From the NCBI RefSeq assembly GCF_028369055.1, contig NZ_JAQNCZ010000002.1, positions 124,001 to 188,000 of the forward strand: a DNA stretch of 64,000 nt, read 5' to 3'. Of the stretch, positions 16,351-25,103 are shown in pieces (position 1 is the first letter of the stretch; the number at the start of each line of letters is the position of its first letter). This DNA comes from Cognatishimia sp. SS12 (GTDB lineage: Bacteria > Pseudomonadota > Alphaproteobacteria > Rhodobacterales > Rhodobacteraceae). A model generated the notes under the pieces. It ran no database searches and was not told where the DNA came from. It was given only the letters and a program-made list of their open reading frames with translations. The position numbers were made by a program, and so were the translations under genes.

Positions 16351-17144
16351 GCCTCTTTCAGCTCTACACTTGGGGCATAGGCAATGAAAAACGGATTGGC
16401 GAAATCCTCCTTGCCGTAGACCAGCGGCGTGTGGTCATCAAAGCGCACCACATCACCGCCCGCGCCCAGCAGGACGGCATGACCGGCGGCTGTATCCCAC
16501 TCCATGGTGCGGCCAACACGCGGATAAAGATCCGCCTCGCCGGTCGCGACCAAACAGAACTTCAGCGAACTGCCAGCGCTTTTGCTGTCTTTGATGGCGT
16601 ATTTATTGATGTAATCATCGGTCGCCTGATCACGGTGGGATTTTGATGCCACCACCATCAGCGCCGTATTGTCCGCCTCAGCGACGTTGATCGGGCTGAC
16701 AGCCCCCAGCGTTTCTGGATCAAAACTGCCGGTCTCTTCGACTGCTTGTCCATCGGCCTGGGTAAAAAACATGCGTTCGCGCGCCGGGGCATAGACCACC
16801 CCGCGCTGCGGCACGCCGTTTTCCACATAGGCGATATTCACCGTGAAATCGCCGCGGCGGTGAATGAACTCCTTGGTGCCATCCAGCGGATCAACAATCA
16901 GGAAGGTATCGCCCTTGGCCTTGTGGCTATCGGCCTGCTCTTCGGTCACAAGCATCACATCCGGAAATGCCGCGCGCAGACCGGCGGCAATGATGGCATC
17001 TGCGGCCTCATCTGCTGCGGTCACAGGGCTGTCGTCTGACTTCACCTTCACCTCAAAATCATCGGAGTTGTAGATCTCCATGATTTTGTTGCCCGCTTCG
17101 ATAGACAGGCGACGCATCAGCGGGACAAGTGTTTCATAATTCAC
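16347..17144 (-). CDS. cysQ: 3'(2'),5'-bisphosphate nucleotidase CysQ
   Basis: A 265-residue member of the inositol monophosphatase superfamily that removes the 3'-phosphate of PAP (and PAPS), the by-product of sulfotransferases. The metal-binding motifs are VTEEQAD (residues 66-72), DPLDGTKEF (85-93) and WDTAAGHAVLLGAGG near 215, in the CysQ form. The four-base 3' overlap with the fusion gene and its position inside the glycan block with a sulfotransferase make a role in recycling PAP from glycan sulfation plausible, besides general sulfur metabolism. Confidence 0.92.
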   Translation of the reverse strand: MNYETLVPLMRRLSIEAGNKIMEIYNSDDFEVKVKSDDSPVTAADEAADAIIAAGLRAAFPDVMLVTEEQADSHKAKGDTFLIVDPLDGTKEFIHRRGDFTVNIAYVENGVPQRGVVYAPARERMFFTQADGQAVEETGSFDPETLGAVSPINVAEADNTALMVVASKSHRDQATDDYINKYAIKDSKSAGSSLKFCLVATGEADLYPRVGRTMEWDTAAGHAVLLGAGGDVVRFDDHTPLVYGKEDFANPFFIAYAPSVELKEA

Positions 17145-17261
17145 GGCAGACTCCTAAAGAGGGATTTGTTGAAAATTTAACATGGCGCCCTTATGCTGCG
17201 AGCAACACGGAACAGCAAGAAATCCATACCCTGACAGAGGCAGAAAGGCCGCCAATCGTTA

Positions 17262-18083
17262 ATGTTTGAGCAAACCGGCCCAAAAACCACGCTGCAATCG
17301 GCCCTCACCATTTCAGAATTGGTGTATCATTCGATTGTGCGCAAAGTGCGCAAGACCCATAACAATGCGGTTTTGTCGATCCTGCTGAATATGCTGCAGG
17401 TGGTAATTTTTGTGCTCGCCTTCTTTCTGATGTTTTCGGTCTTGGGTCTCAAGGGGGCGGCCATTCGCGGCGACTTCCTGCTTTACATGATGACCGGAAT
17501 TTTCATGTTCATGACCCACACCAAAACCATGGGGGCTGTGGTCGGGGCGGAAGGGCCATCTTCGCCGATGATGAAACATGCGCCGATGAACACGGCGATT
17601 GCCATTCTCGCGGCCGCGCTGGGGACGCTATATATCCAGGCGCTGTCGATGGTCATGATTTTGTTTGTCTACCACGTCGGCTTTACCCCCATCGTGATTG
17701 AGCAGCCCATCCATGCGCTGGGCATGATGATGCTGTCCTGGTTTACAGGCTTTGGCATCGGGCTGGTGCTGCTGGCGATCAAACCCTGGTATCCAACCTT
17801 TGTCTCCATTGCCAATACGGTCTATGCACGGGTCAACATGATCGCCTCGGGCAAGATGTTCGTCGCCAATACTTTGCCAAGTTTCATGCTGGCGATGTTT
17901 GATTGGAACCCGCTGTTTCACACCATTGATCAGGCGCGCGGCTATACGTTCATTAACTATGTGCCGCGCAATACCAGCACCACCTATCCGCTGGTGGTGG
18001 GGCTGATTTTGCTGATGATTGGCCTGATGGGCGAATTTTACACCCGCCGCCAGGCCTCGCTCAGCTGGGGGTCAAAACGGTGA
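17262..18083 (+). CDS. Polysaccharide-export ABC transporter permease (KpsM type, ABC-2 family)
   Basis: A 273-residue inner-membrane protein with about six hydrophobic helices, for example VVIFVLAFFLMFSVLGLKGA and ALSMVMILFVYHVGFTPIVI, and an N-terminal amphipathic segment. This is the layout of KpsM/Wzm permeases, which move capsule or O-antigen chains across the inner membrane. The required ATPase (KpsT/Wzt) is not in this window, so it must be encoded elsewhere or shared. It lies divergent from cysQ in the glycan block and is translationally coupled to the SH3 gene (ATGA-type GTGA overlap at 18080). Confidence 0.82.
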   Translation: MFEQTGPKTTLQSALTISELVYHSIVRKVRKTHNNAVLSILLNMLQVVIFVLAFFLMFSVLGLKGAAIRGDFLLYMMTGIFMFMTHTKTMGAVVGAEGPSSPMMKHAPMNTAIAILAAALGTLYIQALSMVMILFVYHVGFTPIVIEQPIHALGMMMLSWFTGFGIGLVLLAIKPWYPTFVSIANTVYARVNMIASGKMFVANTLPSFMLAMFDWNPLFHTIDQARGYTFINYVPRNTSTTYPLVVGLILLMIGLMGEFYTRRQASLSWGSKR

Positions 18084-18706
18084 GGCGCTGGCTTGGCATA
18101 TTTGCAGTGCTGCCCAGCCTCGCTCTGGCCGAAGGGCATATGCCGGATGCGTTTCCCGTGCTTGGGCAGGTTGTGAATGTCGCCGCAGATGATGTTTTGA
18201 ATATCCGGCTAGACCCATCGGCCCAAAGCGAGGTGATCGGCACCCTTGCGCCGAACAGCGATAATATCGAACTGGTCGACAAAAGCGCGGATCAGCGCTG
18301 GGGACGGGTCAACACCGGCGAAGGCAGTGGCTGGATCAGCCTGCGGTATTTCGACGTGCCCGCGCAGGCACCCTGGCACAGGTTTGAGCGCCCCCTGCGC
18401 TGTACCGGGACCGAACCATTTTGGGATTTTGACATCGCGGCAGGCGCAGCCGCAACCCATTTTGAAGCGATCGATACCGACCTGCGCAGCTATGCCGTAG
18501 ACTGGCAGTCCAGCATTGCGGCGCGCTGGGTAGACAGTATCGCTATGGGCGGCGGCGATCTGACCGAAGGTTTTACAGCGCTGATAGAAAACCAGATCTG
18601 CAATGATGGCATGTCCGATCGCACGGATGCCTTGCGCCTGCGGCTTTATCTGCATCGCGATGGCGCGACCTCCGGCTTTGACGGCTGCTGCACGCTTTCG
18701 CCCTAG
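18080..18706 (+). CDS. Secreted SH3-domain protein with TGTEPFW C-terminal domain
   Basis: A 208-residue exported protein. A signal peptide (about 1-17, ending in ALA) precedes a bacterial SH3-like domain (about 28-90, VLNIRLDPSAQSEVIGTLAP, GRVNTGEGSGWISLRYF). The C-terminal part starts with CTGTEPFWDFDI, the mark of an uncharacterised periplasmic/lipoprotein domain (COG3650-like). Cysteines at both ends of that domain may pair. The GTG start overlaps the permease stop, so the two are translated together; a link to cell-wall or capsule anchoring is inference only. Confidence 0.72.
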   Translation: MRRWLGIFAVLPSLALAEGHMPDAFPVLGQVVNVAADDVLNIRLDPSAQSEVIGTLAPNSDNIELVDKSADQRWGRVNTGEGSGWISLRYFDVPAQAPWHRFERPLRCTGTEPFWDFDIAAGAAATHFEAIDTDLRSYAVDWQSSIAARWVDSIAMGGGDLTEGFTALIENQICNDGMSDRTDALRLRLYLHRDGATSGFDGCCTLSP

Positions 18707-18720
18707 GGCATCACCTCATC

Positions 18721-19332
18721 CTATGTCACCACACGCAGCGTCAGATTGATGCGCCCGCCTTTGGGCAGAAGCCGCGCGCTTTGATAGCGGATACGATCGA
18801 CGCCGTGATAGCAAAGCCGCGCGGCCCCGCTCATCACCACCACATCCCCTGACGTGAGCCAGAGCGACTCGGTTCTGCCGCCCCGCGACCGATTGCCCAT
18901 GCGAAACAGCGCGTCATCCCCCAGAGAAATCGAGACAACCGGCCAGTCAAAACTGGCCTCATCCTTGTCTTGGTGCATACCCATCCGGGCAGATTCGCCA
19001 TAATAGTTGATCAGGCAGCAATCCGGCGCGCGGTCCACGCCGCTGACCGCAGCCCAAACCGAAAGCACCGACGCGGGAATATCCGGCCAAGCCTGTCCGC
19101 CCGGGTGATGCGCCTGATAGCGATAGCCCGCGCGATCCGTGACCCAGCCGACAGAACCCGCCGAAGTCATGCGCACCGACATGGGCTGGCCACGCGGCGT
19201 GACGGGTGCAACAAAGGGCGCGACCGCTGCGATCTGGCGAATATCCTCCACCATATCTGCCTGCGCTTGGGGTGACAGAAACCCCTTGAAAACCTGAAAA
19301 TCGCGGATTGTCAGCGGTGTAACATCGGCCAT
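18721..19332 (-). CDS. alkB: AlkB-type 2-oxoglutarate/Fe(II) DNA repair dioxygenase
   Basis: A 203-residue enzyme that oxidatively removes methyl groups from damaged bases in DNA (1-methyladenine, 3-methylcytosine). The iron ligands are the HxD pair in GMHQDKDEASFDWP and the later histidine in LCYHGVDRI; the 2-oxoglutarate arginine is in RINLTLR at the end. INYYGESARMGMHQDKDE is characteristic of the AlkB family. I start at ATG 19332 (GGGGGA upstream); the upstream GTG at 19368 has no such site. It is transcribed away from dnaK and its promoter shares the gap with the dnaK heat-shock promoter. Confidence 0.92.
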   Translation of the reverse strand: MADVTPLTIRDFQVFKGFLSPQAQADMVEDIRQIAAVAPFVAPVTPRGQPMSVRMTSAGSVGWVTDRAGYRYQAHHPGGQAWPDIPASVLSVWAAVSGVDRAPDCCLINYYGESARMGMHQDKDEASFDWPVVSISLGDDALFRMGNRSRGGRTESLWLTSGDVVVMSGAARLCYHGVDRIRYQSARLLPKGGRINLTLRVVT

Positions 19333-19397
19333 TGTCCCCCACGCTCCGTCTTGGGGCGAGATTCCCACGTTTTTACGCTTTCATCCCGCATCTGATG

Positions 19398-19427
19398 CTT
19401 GCAGCGGCTTTTTCTGCTCCCTATATA
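19398..19427 (+). promoter_or_regulatory. RpoH (sigma-32) heat-shock promoter of dnaK
   Basis: CTTG at 19398-19401 and CCTATAT at 19420-19426 are spaced by 18 bases, matching the alphaproteobacterial RpoH consensus (CTTG, 17-18 bases, CYTATNT). It lies about 106 bases before the dnaK start codon. The fit and the gene behind it make this a strong promoter prediction. Confidence 0.8.
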
Positions 19428-19532
19428 CCCTCCGAAGCGTAAGGGCCAAAGGCCCCTGCGCCCAGGATCGGGGCCGGATGCCGCAATGGGTCCGCGTCTC
19501 TGAAAATCGCCTTAAGTCAGAAGGGATCAAAT

Positions 19533-21449
19533 ATGGGCAAAGTTATTGGTATCGACCTCGGTACAACGAACTCCTGTGTGGCCATCATGGATGGGTCACA
19601 AGCACGTGTGATCGAAAACGCCGAAGGCGCACGCACTACGCCTTCGATCGTTGCGTTCACGGATGACGAGCGCCTTGTAGGCCAGCCGGCGAAACGCCAG
19701 GCCGTCACCAACCCAGAAAACACCATCTTTGGCGTGAAACGCCTGATCGGCCGCCGTTTTGATGACGCCGCTGTCGAGAAAGACAAGAAAATGGTGCCAT
19801 ATGCCATCGTCGACGGCGGCAATGGCGATGCATGGGTTGAATGCAAAGGCGAGAAATATTCGCCATCGCAAATCTCTGCCTTCACTCTGGGCAAAATGAA
19901 AGAAACCGCCGAGTCCTATCTTGGCGAAGAAGTCACGCAAGCGGTGATCACCGTGCCTGCGTACTTCAACGACGCTCAGCGTCAGGCCACCAAAGACGCC
20001 GGCAAAATCGCCGGCCTCGAAGTGCTGCGCATCATCAACGAACCGACTGCGGCAGCCCTGGCCTATGGTCTGGACAAAGAAGAAACCCAAACCATCGCGG
20101 TCTATGACCTTGGTGGTGGTACATTTGACGTGACCATCCTTGAGATCGACGACGGCCTGTTCGAAGTCAAATCCACCAACGGGGATACCTTCCTGGGTGG
20201 TGAAGACTTTGACATGCGCATCGTCAACTATCTGGCTGACACGTTCAAAAAAGAGCACGGCGTTGATCTGTCCAAAGACAAGATGGCCCTGCAGCGTCTG
20301 AAAGAAGCAGCAGAAAAAGCCAAGATCGAGTTGTCCTCTGCCTCCCAAACCGAAATCAACCAACCGTTCATTTCGATGGGCAAAGACGGCGCGCCGCTTC
20401 ACCTGGTGATGAAGCTGACCCGCGCCAAGCTGGAATCGCTGGTTTCTGATCTGATCAAAAACTCGCTGAAACCATGCCAAGCTGCTCTGAAAGATGCTGG
20501 CCTGTCCGCAAGTGACATCGACGAGGTTGTTCTTGTTGGTGGTATGACCCGGATGCCAAAGGTGATCGAAGAGGTCACAAAATTCTTTGGCAAAGAGCCG
20601 CACAAAGGTGTGAACCCGGATGAGGTTGTGGCCATGGGTGCCGCCATTCAGGCCGGTGTTCTGCAAGGTGACGTGAAAGACGTTGTTCTGCTGGACGTGA
20701 CCCCGCTGTCCTTGGGTATCGAAACCCTCGGCGGTGTGTTCACCCGTCTGATTGACCGCAACACCACCATCCCGACCAAGAAGTCTCAGGTCTTCTCGAC
20801 CGCCGAAGACAACCAGAACGCCGTAACCATCCGTGTGTTCCAGGGTGAGCGTGAGATGGCAGCGGACAACAAGATCCTTGGCCAATTCAATCTGGAAGAC
20901 ATCCCGCCCGCACCGCGCGGCATGCCACAGATCGAAGTGACCTTTGACATTGACGCCAACGGCATCGTGTCTGTATCCGCCAAGGACAAGGGCACCGGCA
21001 AAGAGCAGAACATCACCATTCAAGCCTCCGGCGGTCTGTCCGACGAGGATATTGAGCAAATGGTGAAAGACGCCGAAGCCAACGCCGAGGCCGACAAAGA
21101 ACGCAAAGAGCTGGTGGAAGCACGCAACCAGGCAGAAAGCCTGATCCACTCGACCGAAAAGTCGATGGAAGAGCATTCTGACAAGGTTGACCCAACCACC
21201 ATCGAAGCGATCGAGCTGGCGATTGCCGCGCTGAAAGACGATCTGGAAGACGAAAAAGCAGGCGCCGACAAGATCAAATCTGGCGTTCAGAACGTGACCG
21301 AAGCGGCCATGAAACTGGGCGAAGCGATCTACAAAGCCTCTGCTGAGGAAGCCGCGGATGAACCCGCCGCAGCTGACGACGCAGCGGGTCCGGCGGATGA
21401 CGACATCGTTGACGCGGACTTCGAAGATCTGGACGGCGACAAGCGCTAA
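19533..21449 (+). CDS. dnaK: Molecular chaperone DnaK (Hsp70)
   Basis: A 638-residue Hsp70 that binds unfolded segments of proteins in an ATP cycle driven by DnaJ and GrpE. The ATPase domain opens with [15 protein letters not shown] and holds the phosphate loops [15 protein letters not shown] and [10 protein letters not shown]; the substrate domain follows [16 protein letters not shown]; the lid is at the C-terminus, which ends in an acidic [12 protein letters not shown] tail typical of bacterial DnaK. Full length for the family. An RpoH promoter precedes it, and dnaJ follows after 80 bases that hold a terminator-like hairpin. Confidence 0.99.
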   Translation: MGKVIGIDLGTTNSCVAIMDGSQARVIENAEGARTTPSIVAFTDDERLVGQPAKRQAVTNPENTIFGVKRLIGRRFDDAAVEKDKKMVPYAIVDGGNGDAWVECKGEKYSPSQISAFTLGKMKETAESYLGEEVTQAVITVPAYFNDAQRQATKDAGKIAGLEVLRIINEPTAAALAYGLDKEETQTIAVYDLGGGTFDVTILEIDDGLFEVKSTNGDTFLGGEDFDMRIVNYLADTFKKEHGVDLSKDKMALQRLKEAAEKAKIELSSASQTEINQPFISMGKDGAPLHLVMKLTRAKLESLVSDLIKNSLKPCQAALKDAGLSASDIDEVVLVGGMTRMPKVIEEVTKFFGKEPHKGVNPDEVVAMGAAIQAGVLQGDVKDVVLLDVTPLSLGIETLGGVFTRLIDRNTTIPTKKSQVFSTAEDNQNAVTIRVFQGEREMAADNKILGQFNLEDIPPAPRGMPQIEVTFDIDANGIVSVSAKDKGTGKEQNITIQASGGLSDEDIEQMVKDAEANAEADKERKELVEARNQAESLIHSTEKSMEEHSDKVDPTTIEAIELAIAALKDDLEDEKAGADKIKSGVQNVTEAAMKLGEAIYKASAEEAADEPAAADDAAGPADDDIVDADFEDLDGDKR

Positions 21450-21472
21450 GCACGTGGTCGGATCATGACATC

Positions 21473-21504
21473 GGGCCGGTCCGCTCGCCGGATCGGCCCT
21501 TTTC
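21473..21504 (+). terminator. Attenuating hairpin between dnaK and dnaJ
   Basis: GGGCCGGTCCG and CGGATCGGCCC pair over 11 positions with one G-T wobble and a five-base loop, followed by TTTT. It likely terminates part of the transcripts after dnaK, giving more DnaK than DnaJ, while the rest read through. Confidence 0.65.
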
Positions 21505-21529
21505 ATATTCCGGCCCAGAGGAGTAACCC

Positions 21530-22681
21530 ATGGCAAAACGCGACTTCTATGATGTGCTCGGCGTCGGCAAAGGGGCCTCTGCGGATGAAATCAAAAAGGC
21601 CTATCGCAAGAAGGCCAAGGAATTTCACCCGGACCGCAATGCCGACAACCCGGACGCAGAATCAAAATTCAAAGAAGCCAACGAAGCCTATGAGATCCTG
21701 AAGGACGCCAACAAAAAGGCGGCCTATGATCAATATGGTCATGCGGCCTTCGAAGGCGGCATGGGCGGCGGCGGCGGCGCACGCGGCGGCCATCCCGGCA
21801 ATGGCGATTTCGCCAGCGCATTTTCGGATGTATTCGACGACCTGTTTGGCGACTTCATGGGCGGCCAGCGCGGTGGCGGTGGGCGGCAACGGGCCGCGCG
21901 CGGCTCTGATCTGCGTTACAACCTGCGCGTCACGCTGGAAGAGGCCTTTTCCGGTCTGCAAAAAACCATTCAGGTGCCAACCTCGGTTGGCTGCACCTCG
22001 TGTAACGGATCAGGCGCAGAGGGCGGCGCAGAGCCGACCACCTGCCCCACCTGTTCCGGCATGGGCAAAGTGCGCGCGCAACAAGGGTTCTTTACCGTTG
22101 AACGCACCTGTCCGACCTGTTCCGGCCTTGGCCAGATTATCAAAAACCCTTGCGGCAACTGTGGCGGCATCGGGCGCACCGAAAAGGATCGCTCCCTGTC
22201 GGTCAATATCCCGGCTGGTGTTGAAACCGGCACGCGTATCCGCCTTGCAGGCGAAGGCGAAGCCGGATTGCGCGGCGGGCCTTCGGGGGATCTTTATATC
22301 TTCATCGAAGTGGCCAAACACAGCATCTTTGAACGCGAAGGCACCAACCTCTTTTGCCGTGTGCCTGTTTCCATGACCGCAGCTGCACTCGGCGGGGACA
22401 TCGAAGTGCCCACCATTGATGGCGGCCGCAGCCGTGTAAAGATCCCGTCTGGCAGCCAATCAGGCCGTCAGATGCGTCTGCGTTCCAAGGGCATGCCCGC
22501 ATTGCGCGGCGCAGGTCAGGGCGACATGTTCATTGAACTGGCGGTGGAAACCCCGGTCAATCTGACCAGCCGCCAAAAGGAACTGCTGCGCGAATTTGAT
22601 CAGCTGTCCGAAGAAAACAGCCCGGAAAGCAGCAGCTTTTTCAAATCGGTCAAAGGTTTCTGGGATTCGATGAAAAGCTAA
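21530..22681 (+). CDS. dnaJ: Co-chaperone DnaJ (Hsp40)
   Basis: A 383-residue full-length (type I) Hsp40 that delivers substrates to DnaK and stimulates its ATPase. The J domain has the HPD motif ([11 protein letters not shown]). A glycine-rich stretch follows ([12 protein letters not shown]), then the zinc-binding region with four CxxCxGxG-like repeats ([32 protein letters not shown]), then the substrate-binding beta domains. GAGGAG lies before the start. A strong terminator follows at 22699. Confidence 0.99.
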   Translation: MAKRDFYDVLGVGKGASADEIKKAYRKKAKEFHPDRNADNPDAESKFKEANEAYEILKDANKKAAYDQYGHAAFEGGMGGGGGARGGHPGNGDFASAFSDVFDDLFGDFMGGQRGGGGRQRAARGSDLRYNLRVTLEEAFSGLQKTIQVPTSVGCTSCNGSGAEGGAEPTTCPTCSGMGKVRAQQGFFTVERTCPTCSGLGQIIKNPCGNCGGIGRTEKDRSLSVNIPAGVETGTRIRLAGEGEAGLRGGPSGDLYIFIEVAKHSIFEREGTNLFCRVPVSMTAAALGGDIEVPTIDGGRSRVKIPSGSQSGRQMRLRSKGMPALRGAGQGDMFIELAVETPVNLTSRQKELLREFDQLSEENSPESSSFFKSVKGFWDSMKS

Positions 22682-22698
22682 TTGGCAGAGAATGCACC

Positions 22699-22736
22699 AA
22701 AAAGGGCGCATCCGCGGATGCGCCCTTTTTTGTTTT
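22699..22736 (+). terminator. Rho-independent terminator after dnaJ
   Basis: A perfect ten-base inverted repeat (GGGCGCATCC / GGATGCGCCC) flanked by A and T runs closes the dnaK-dnaJ operon. An apparent upstream extension of radC overlaps this hairpin and is therefore rejected. Confidence 0.88.
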
Positions 22737-22772
22737 AAGCCCTTGCTAACGCGCAGGCTGCATGCTGCGGTT

Positions 22773-23522
22773 ATGCCTGCCTCCAAACACCCACAGCCCC
22801 CTCTGTTTGATCTGCCCGCGCCGGCGGCCAGCGTTGGCAAGACCCCCTCTTATCTGGCGGACCACCGCAAGCGCCTGCGCGCGCGTTTCATGGACGGCGG
22901 GGCCGACGCGGTTCCGGATTATGAATTGCTGGAACTGGTGCTTTTTCGCGCCCTGCCCCGGCAAGACGTCAAGCCGCTGGCGCATCGCATGCTGAAATCT
23001 CTGGGCAGTTTCAATGCTGTGATCTCCGCGCCAGCCCCGCGCCTGCGAGAGATCAACGGGGTTGGTCCAGCTGTCATCTGTGAGCTCAAGATCGTTGAGG
23101 CGGCCGCGCATCGCCTGGCCCGCGCACGGGTGATGCAGCGGCGCGTCCTCAGCTCTTGGGAGGCCCTGCTGGATTATTGCCGGGCCACCATGGGCCATCG
23201 CGCCACCGAAGAGTTCCGCATTCTGTTTCTGGACACCAAGAACACGCTGATCGCAGATGAGGCACAGGCGCAGGGCACGGTCAATCACGTCCCGGTCTAT
23301 CCACGCGAAGTGATCAAACGCGCCCTAGAGCTGGATGCCAGCGCGCTCATTCTGGTGCACAATCATCCATCCGGCGATCCAACACCGTCGCAGGCCGATA
23401 TTCACATGACCGCGCAAATCGCCACGGCCGCGGCGGCGATGTCGATCACCTTGCACGACCATCTGATCATTGGGCGCAATACCCACATCAGTTTTGCCAG
23501 CGAAGGGCTGCTGCACGCTTAG
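22773..23522 (+). CDS. radC: RadC-family JAMM protein
   Basis: A 249-residue RadC/YsxA-family protein. The N-terminal half carries a helix-hairpin-helix region (LLELVLFRALPRQDVKPLAH, LREINGVGPAVICEL) and the C-terminal half the metal-binding JAMM/MPN+ motif (VHNHPSGDPTPSQAD). RadC was named for DNA repair but its activity is not settled; related JAMM proteins are metalloproteases or deubiquitinases. The ATG at 22773 lies just after the dnaJ terminator. It overlaps the end of the convergent gene at 23519 by four bases. Confidence 0.9.
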   Translation: MPASKHPQPPLFDLPAPAASVGKTPSYLADHRKRLRARFMDGGADAVPDYELLELVLFRALPRQDVKPLAHRMLKSLGSFNAVISAPAPRLREINGVGPAVICELKIVEAAAHRLARARVMQRRVLSSWEALLDYCRATMGHRATEEFRILFLDTKNTLIADEAQAQGTVNHVPVYPREVIKRALELDASALILVHNHPSGDPTPSQADIHMTAQIATAAAAMSITLHDHLIIGRNTHISFASEGLLHA

Positions 23523-25078
23523 CGCAACCAGATCTCAACCCGGCGGTTCACCTGCCGCCCCCAGGCGCTTTCATCACAGGCCATGGGCAGCGCCTCGCCA
23601 TAGGCCTCGACGGCAATCGCAAGCCGGGTCGTATCGGCGTTTTCAGCTGCGGCAAGCACGGCGGTTTTCACGGCATTGGCACGGCGCAGGGCAATCTCGC
23701 GGTTTGCCTCGGCAGAGCCCGCGCCATCGCTGAACCCGACAAACACAAGCTCGCGCCCGTCATACGTGCCCAGCTCCAGCGCCCGCGCCAGCTGCTGGGC
23801 GTTGGAGCGCGATTGCGCATCCAGCGCCGAAACGCCCGGCTGAAAGCGGAATGTTGTCGTCAGGCGACTGTGCTGGCCCAGACGCGCGACAATAGACTGC
23901 AGATCTTCCAAAGGCACCGCCTGCCCGGCCTGGGCAATGGCATTGGCAAATCGTTCGCCTTGTTGCGCAACAGTGATCTCTTCGGGGGATTGGTCGACAA
24001 ACCCTGCGCGGCGGATCACGATCTGCGCGGCAGGCCCGCGCATATAGGCCAGAAAGTCCCGCGCCATCTTGGGCAAGCGGCGCGCCGGAAGATAAAGGAA
24101 CATGGGCGCGTTGAGCGGGTAATCTTCGGTCTTGATCGCCCGGCGACTGGCATGAATACCAAAGCCGCAGCCACCCGAAAGCGGCAGAACAGACGCACTG
24201 CGCGCGCTGGAATGGGTGGCCATGCCGATCGCAAACGGATCCCGCTGCACCGCGCTTACCAGCGCGGCCATCTGGGCGTGTTCCACCACAGCGTCACTCA
24301 GCGCCACGTTCGCGGGCTGGATCAGAAGGTCCTCGAGCGCCTCCAGCAGGCCTGTGTCCCGCTGGGGCACATGCACCGCGATCGGAGCGTCCGGGCCGCC
24401 AATGTCCTGCCAATTGGTGATCTGCCCCGCAAAAACCAAGGCCAGATCGCGCGCCGAAATGCGCGTGACCGGGTTGCCTGCCGCAACGACGGGCACCAGC
24501 GCGTCAAGGGCCACAACACGGCTGCGGTTCTTGCCGCGCAGATTGCCGAGCCCGGCCTCATACCCCAGCCGTGCCTCAGCCTCGCGGATTTCGCGCAGGG
24601 ACATTGCAATGTCAGCTTCGTTGGCCAGCAGATCGGCAAAACCCTCTGCGCTCGTGGCGGCGCGCAGGTGAAACCGCGCCAAGGCCGCGCCGCTGTCTGG
24701 ATCGCTGAATTCATAGGTGAAATGCGTTCGGTCATGGGAATAGCGCGCGACTTTAAAGCCATTACGCAGCGCAAAACCGTCGAGCAGCGCAGGCATCAAC
24801 ACATCCGCCATGCCCGCCGCGCCCGAGATCGAAACCTCGGCCACAAACTCGGTCAGGTTCGGGCAGCCCGGCCCCTCACACTGCACGCCAGAGCCATCTA
24901 TGCTGAGCTCCCCATAGCGTGTTTGGACGCGATAGAATTCCCCGTCAAAGCCAAGGAGCAGGCCGTTGATTTCAACCGCCCCGTCGGGCGAGCGCAGGGT
25001 GATGTCTTGCGCCCAGCTTGGCAGACCGCTCAGGCAAATGGAAAGTGCGGCGAAAACCGCCGCACGCATGATCTTCAT
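23519..25078 (-). CDS. Phosphate-binding-like/OmpA-domain fusion protein (secreted)
   Basis: A 519-residue exported protein. After a signal peptide ending in SWAQ, residues about 80-340 resemble PstS-like periplasmic binding proteins (EVSISGAAGMADVLMPALLDGF, VPVVAAGNPVTRISARDLALVFAG, ITNWQDIGGPDAPI). The C-terminal 120 residues are an OmpA/MotB peptidoglycan-binding domain (LVFVGFSDGAGSAEANREIALRRA, QVNRRVEIWL). So it likely holds a ligand-binding domain on the cell wall. No phosphate transporter permease is near. It follows the unknown gene at 25104 by 25 bases, forming a two-gene operon. Ligand and role unknown. Confidence 0.82.
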   Translation of the reverse strand: MKIMRAAVFAALSICLSGLPSWAQDITLRSPDGAVEINGLLLGFDGEFYRVQTRYGELSIDGSGVQCEGPGCPNLTEFVAEVSISGAAGMADVLMPALLDGFALRNGFKVARYSHDRTHFTYEFSDPDSGAALARFHLRAATSAEGFADLLANEADIAMSLREIREAEARLGYEAGLGNLRGKNRSRVVALDALVPVVAAGNPVTRISARDLALVFAGQITNWQDIGGPDAPIAVHVPQRDTGLLEALEDLLIQPANVALSDAVVEHAQMAALVSAVQRDPFAIGMATHSSARSASVLPLSGGCGFGIHASRRAIKTEDYPLNAPMFLYLPARRLPKMARDFLAYMRGPAAQIVIRRAGFVDQSPEEITVAQQGERFANAIAQAGQAVPLEDLQSIVARLGQHSRLTTTFRFQPGVSALDAQSRSNAQQLARALELGTYDGRELVFVGFSDGAGSAEANREIALRRANAVKTAVLAAAENADTTRLAIAVEAYGEALPMACDESAWGRQVNRRVEIWLR

Positions 25079-25103
25079 GTCTGGAACCCTGCTTTGCGCT
25101 TTT

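Noticed and set aside
19596-21536. 646-codon minus-strand frame
   Set aside because: Antisense shadow of dnaK.
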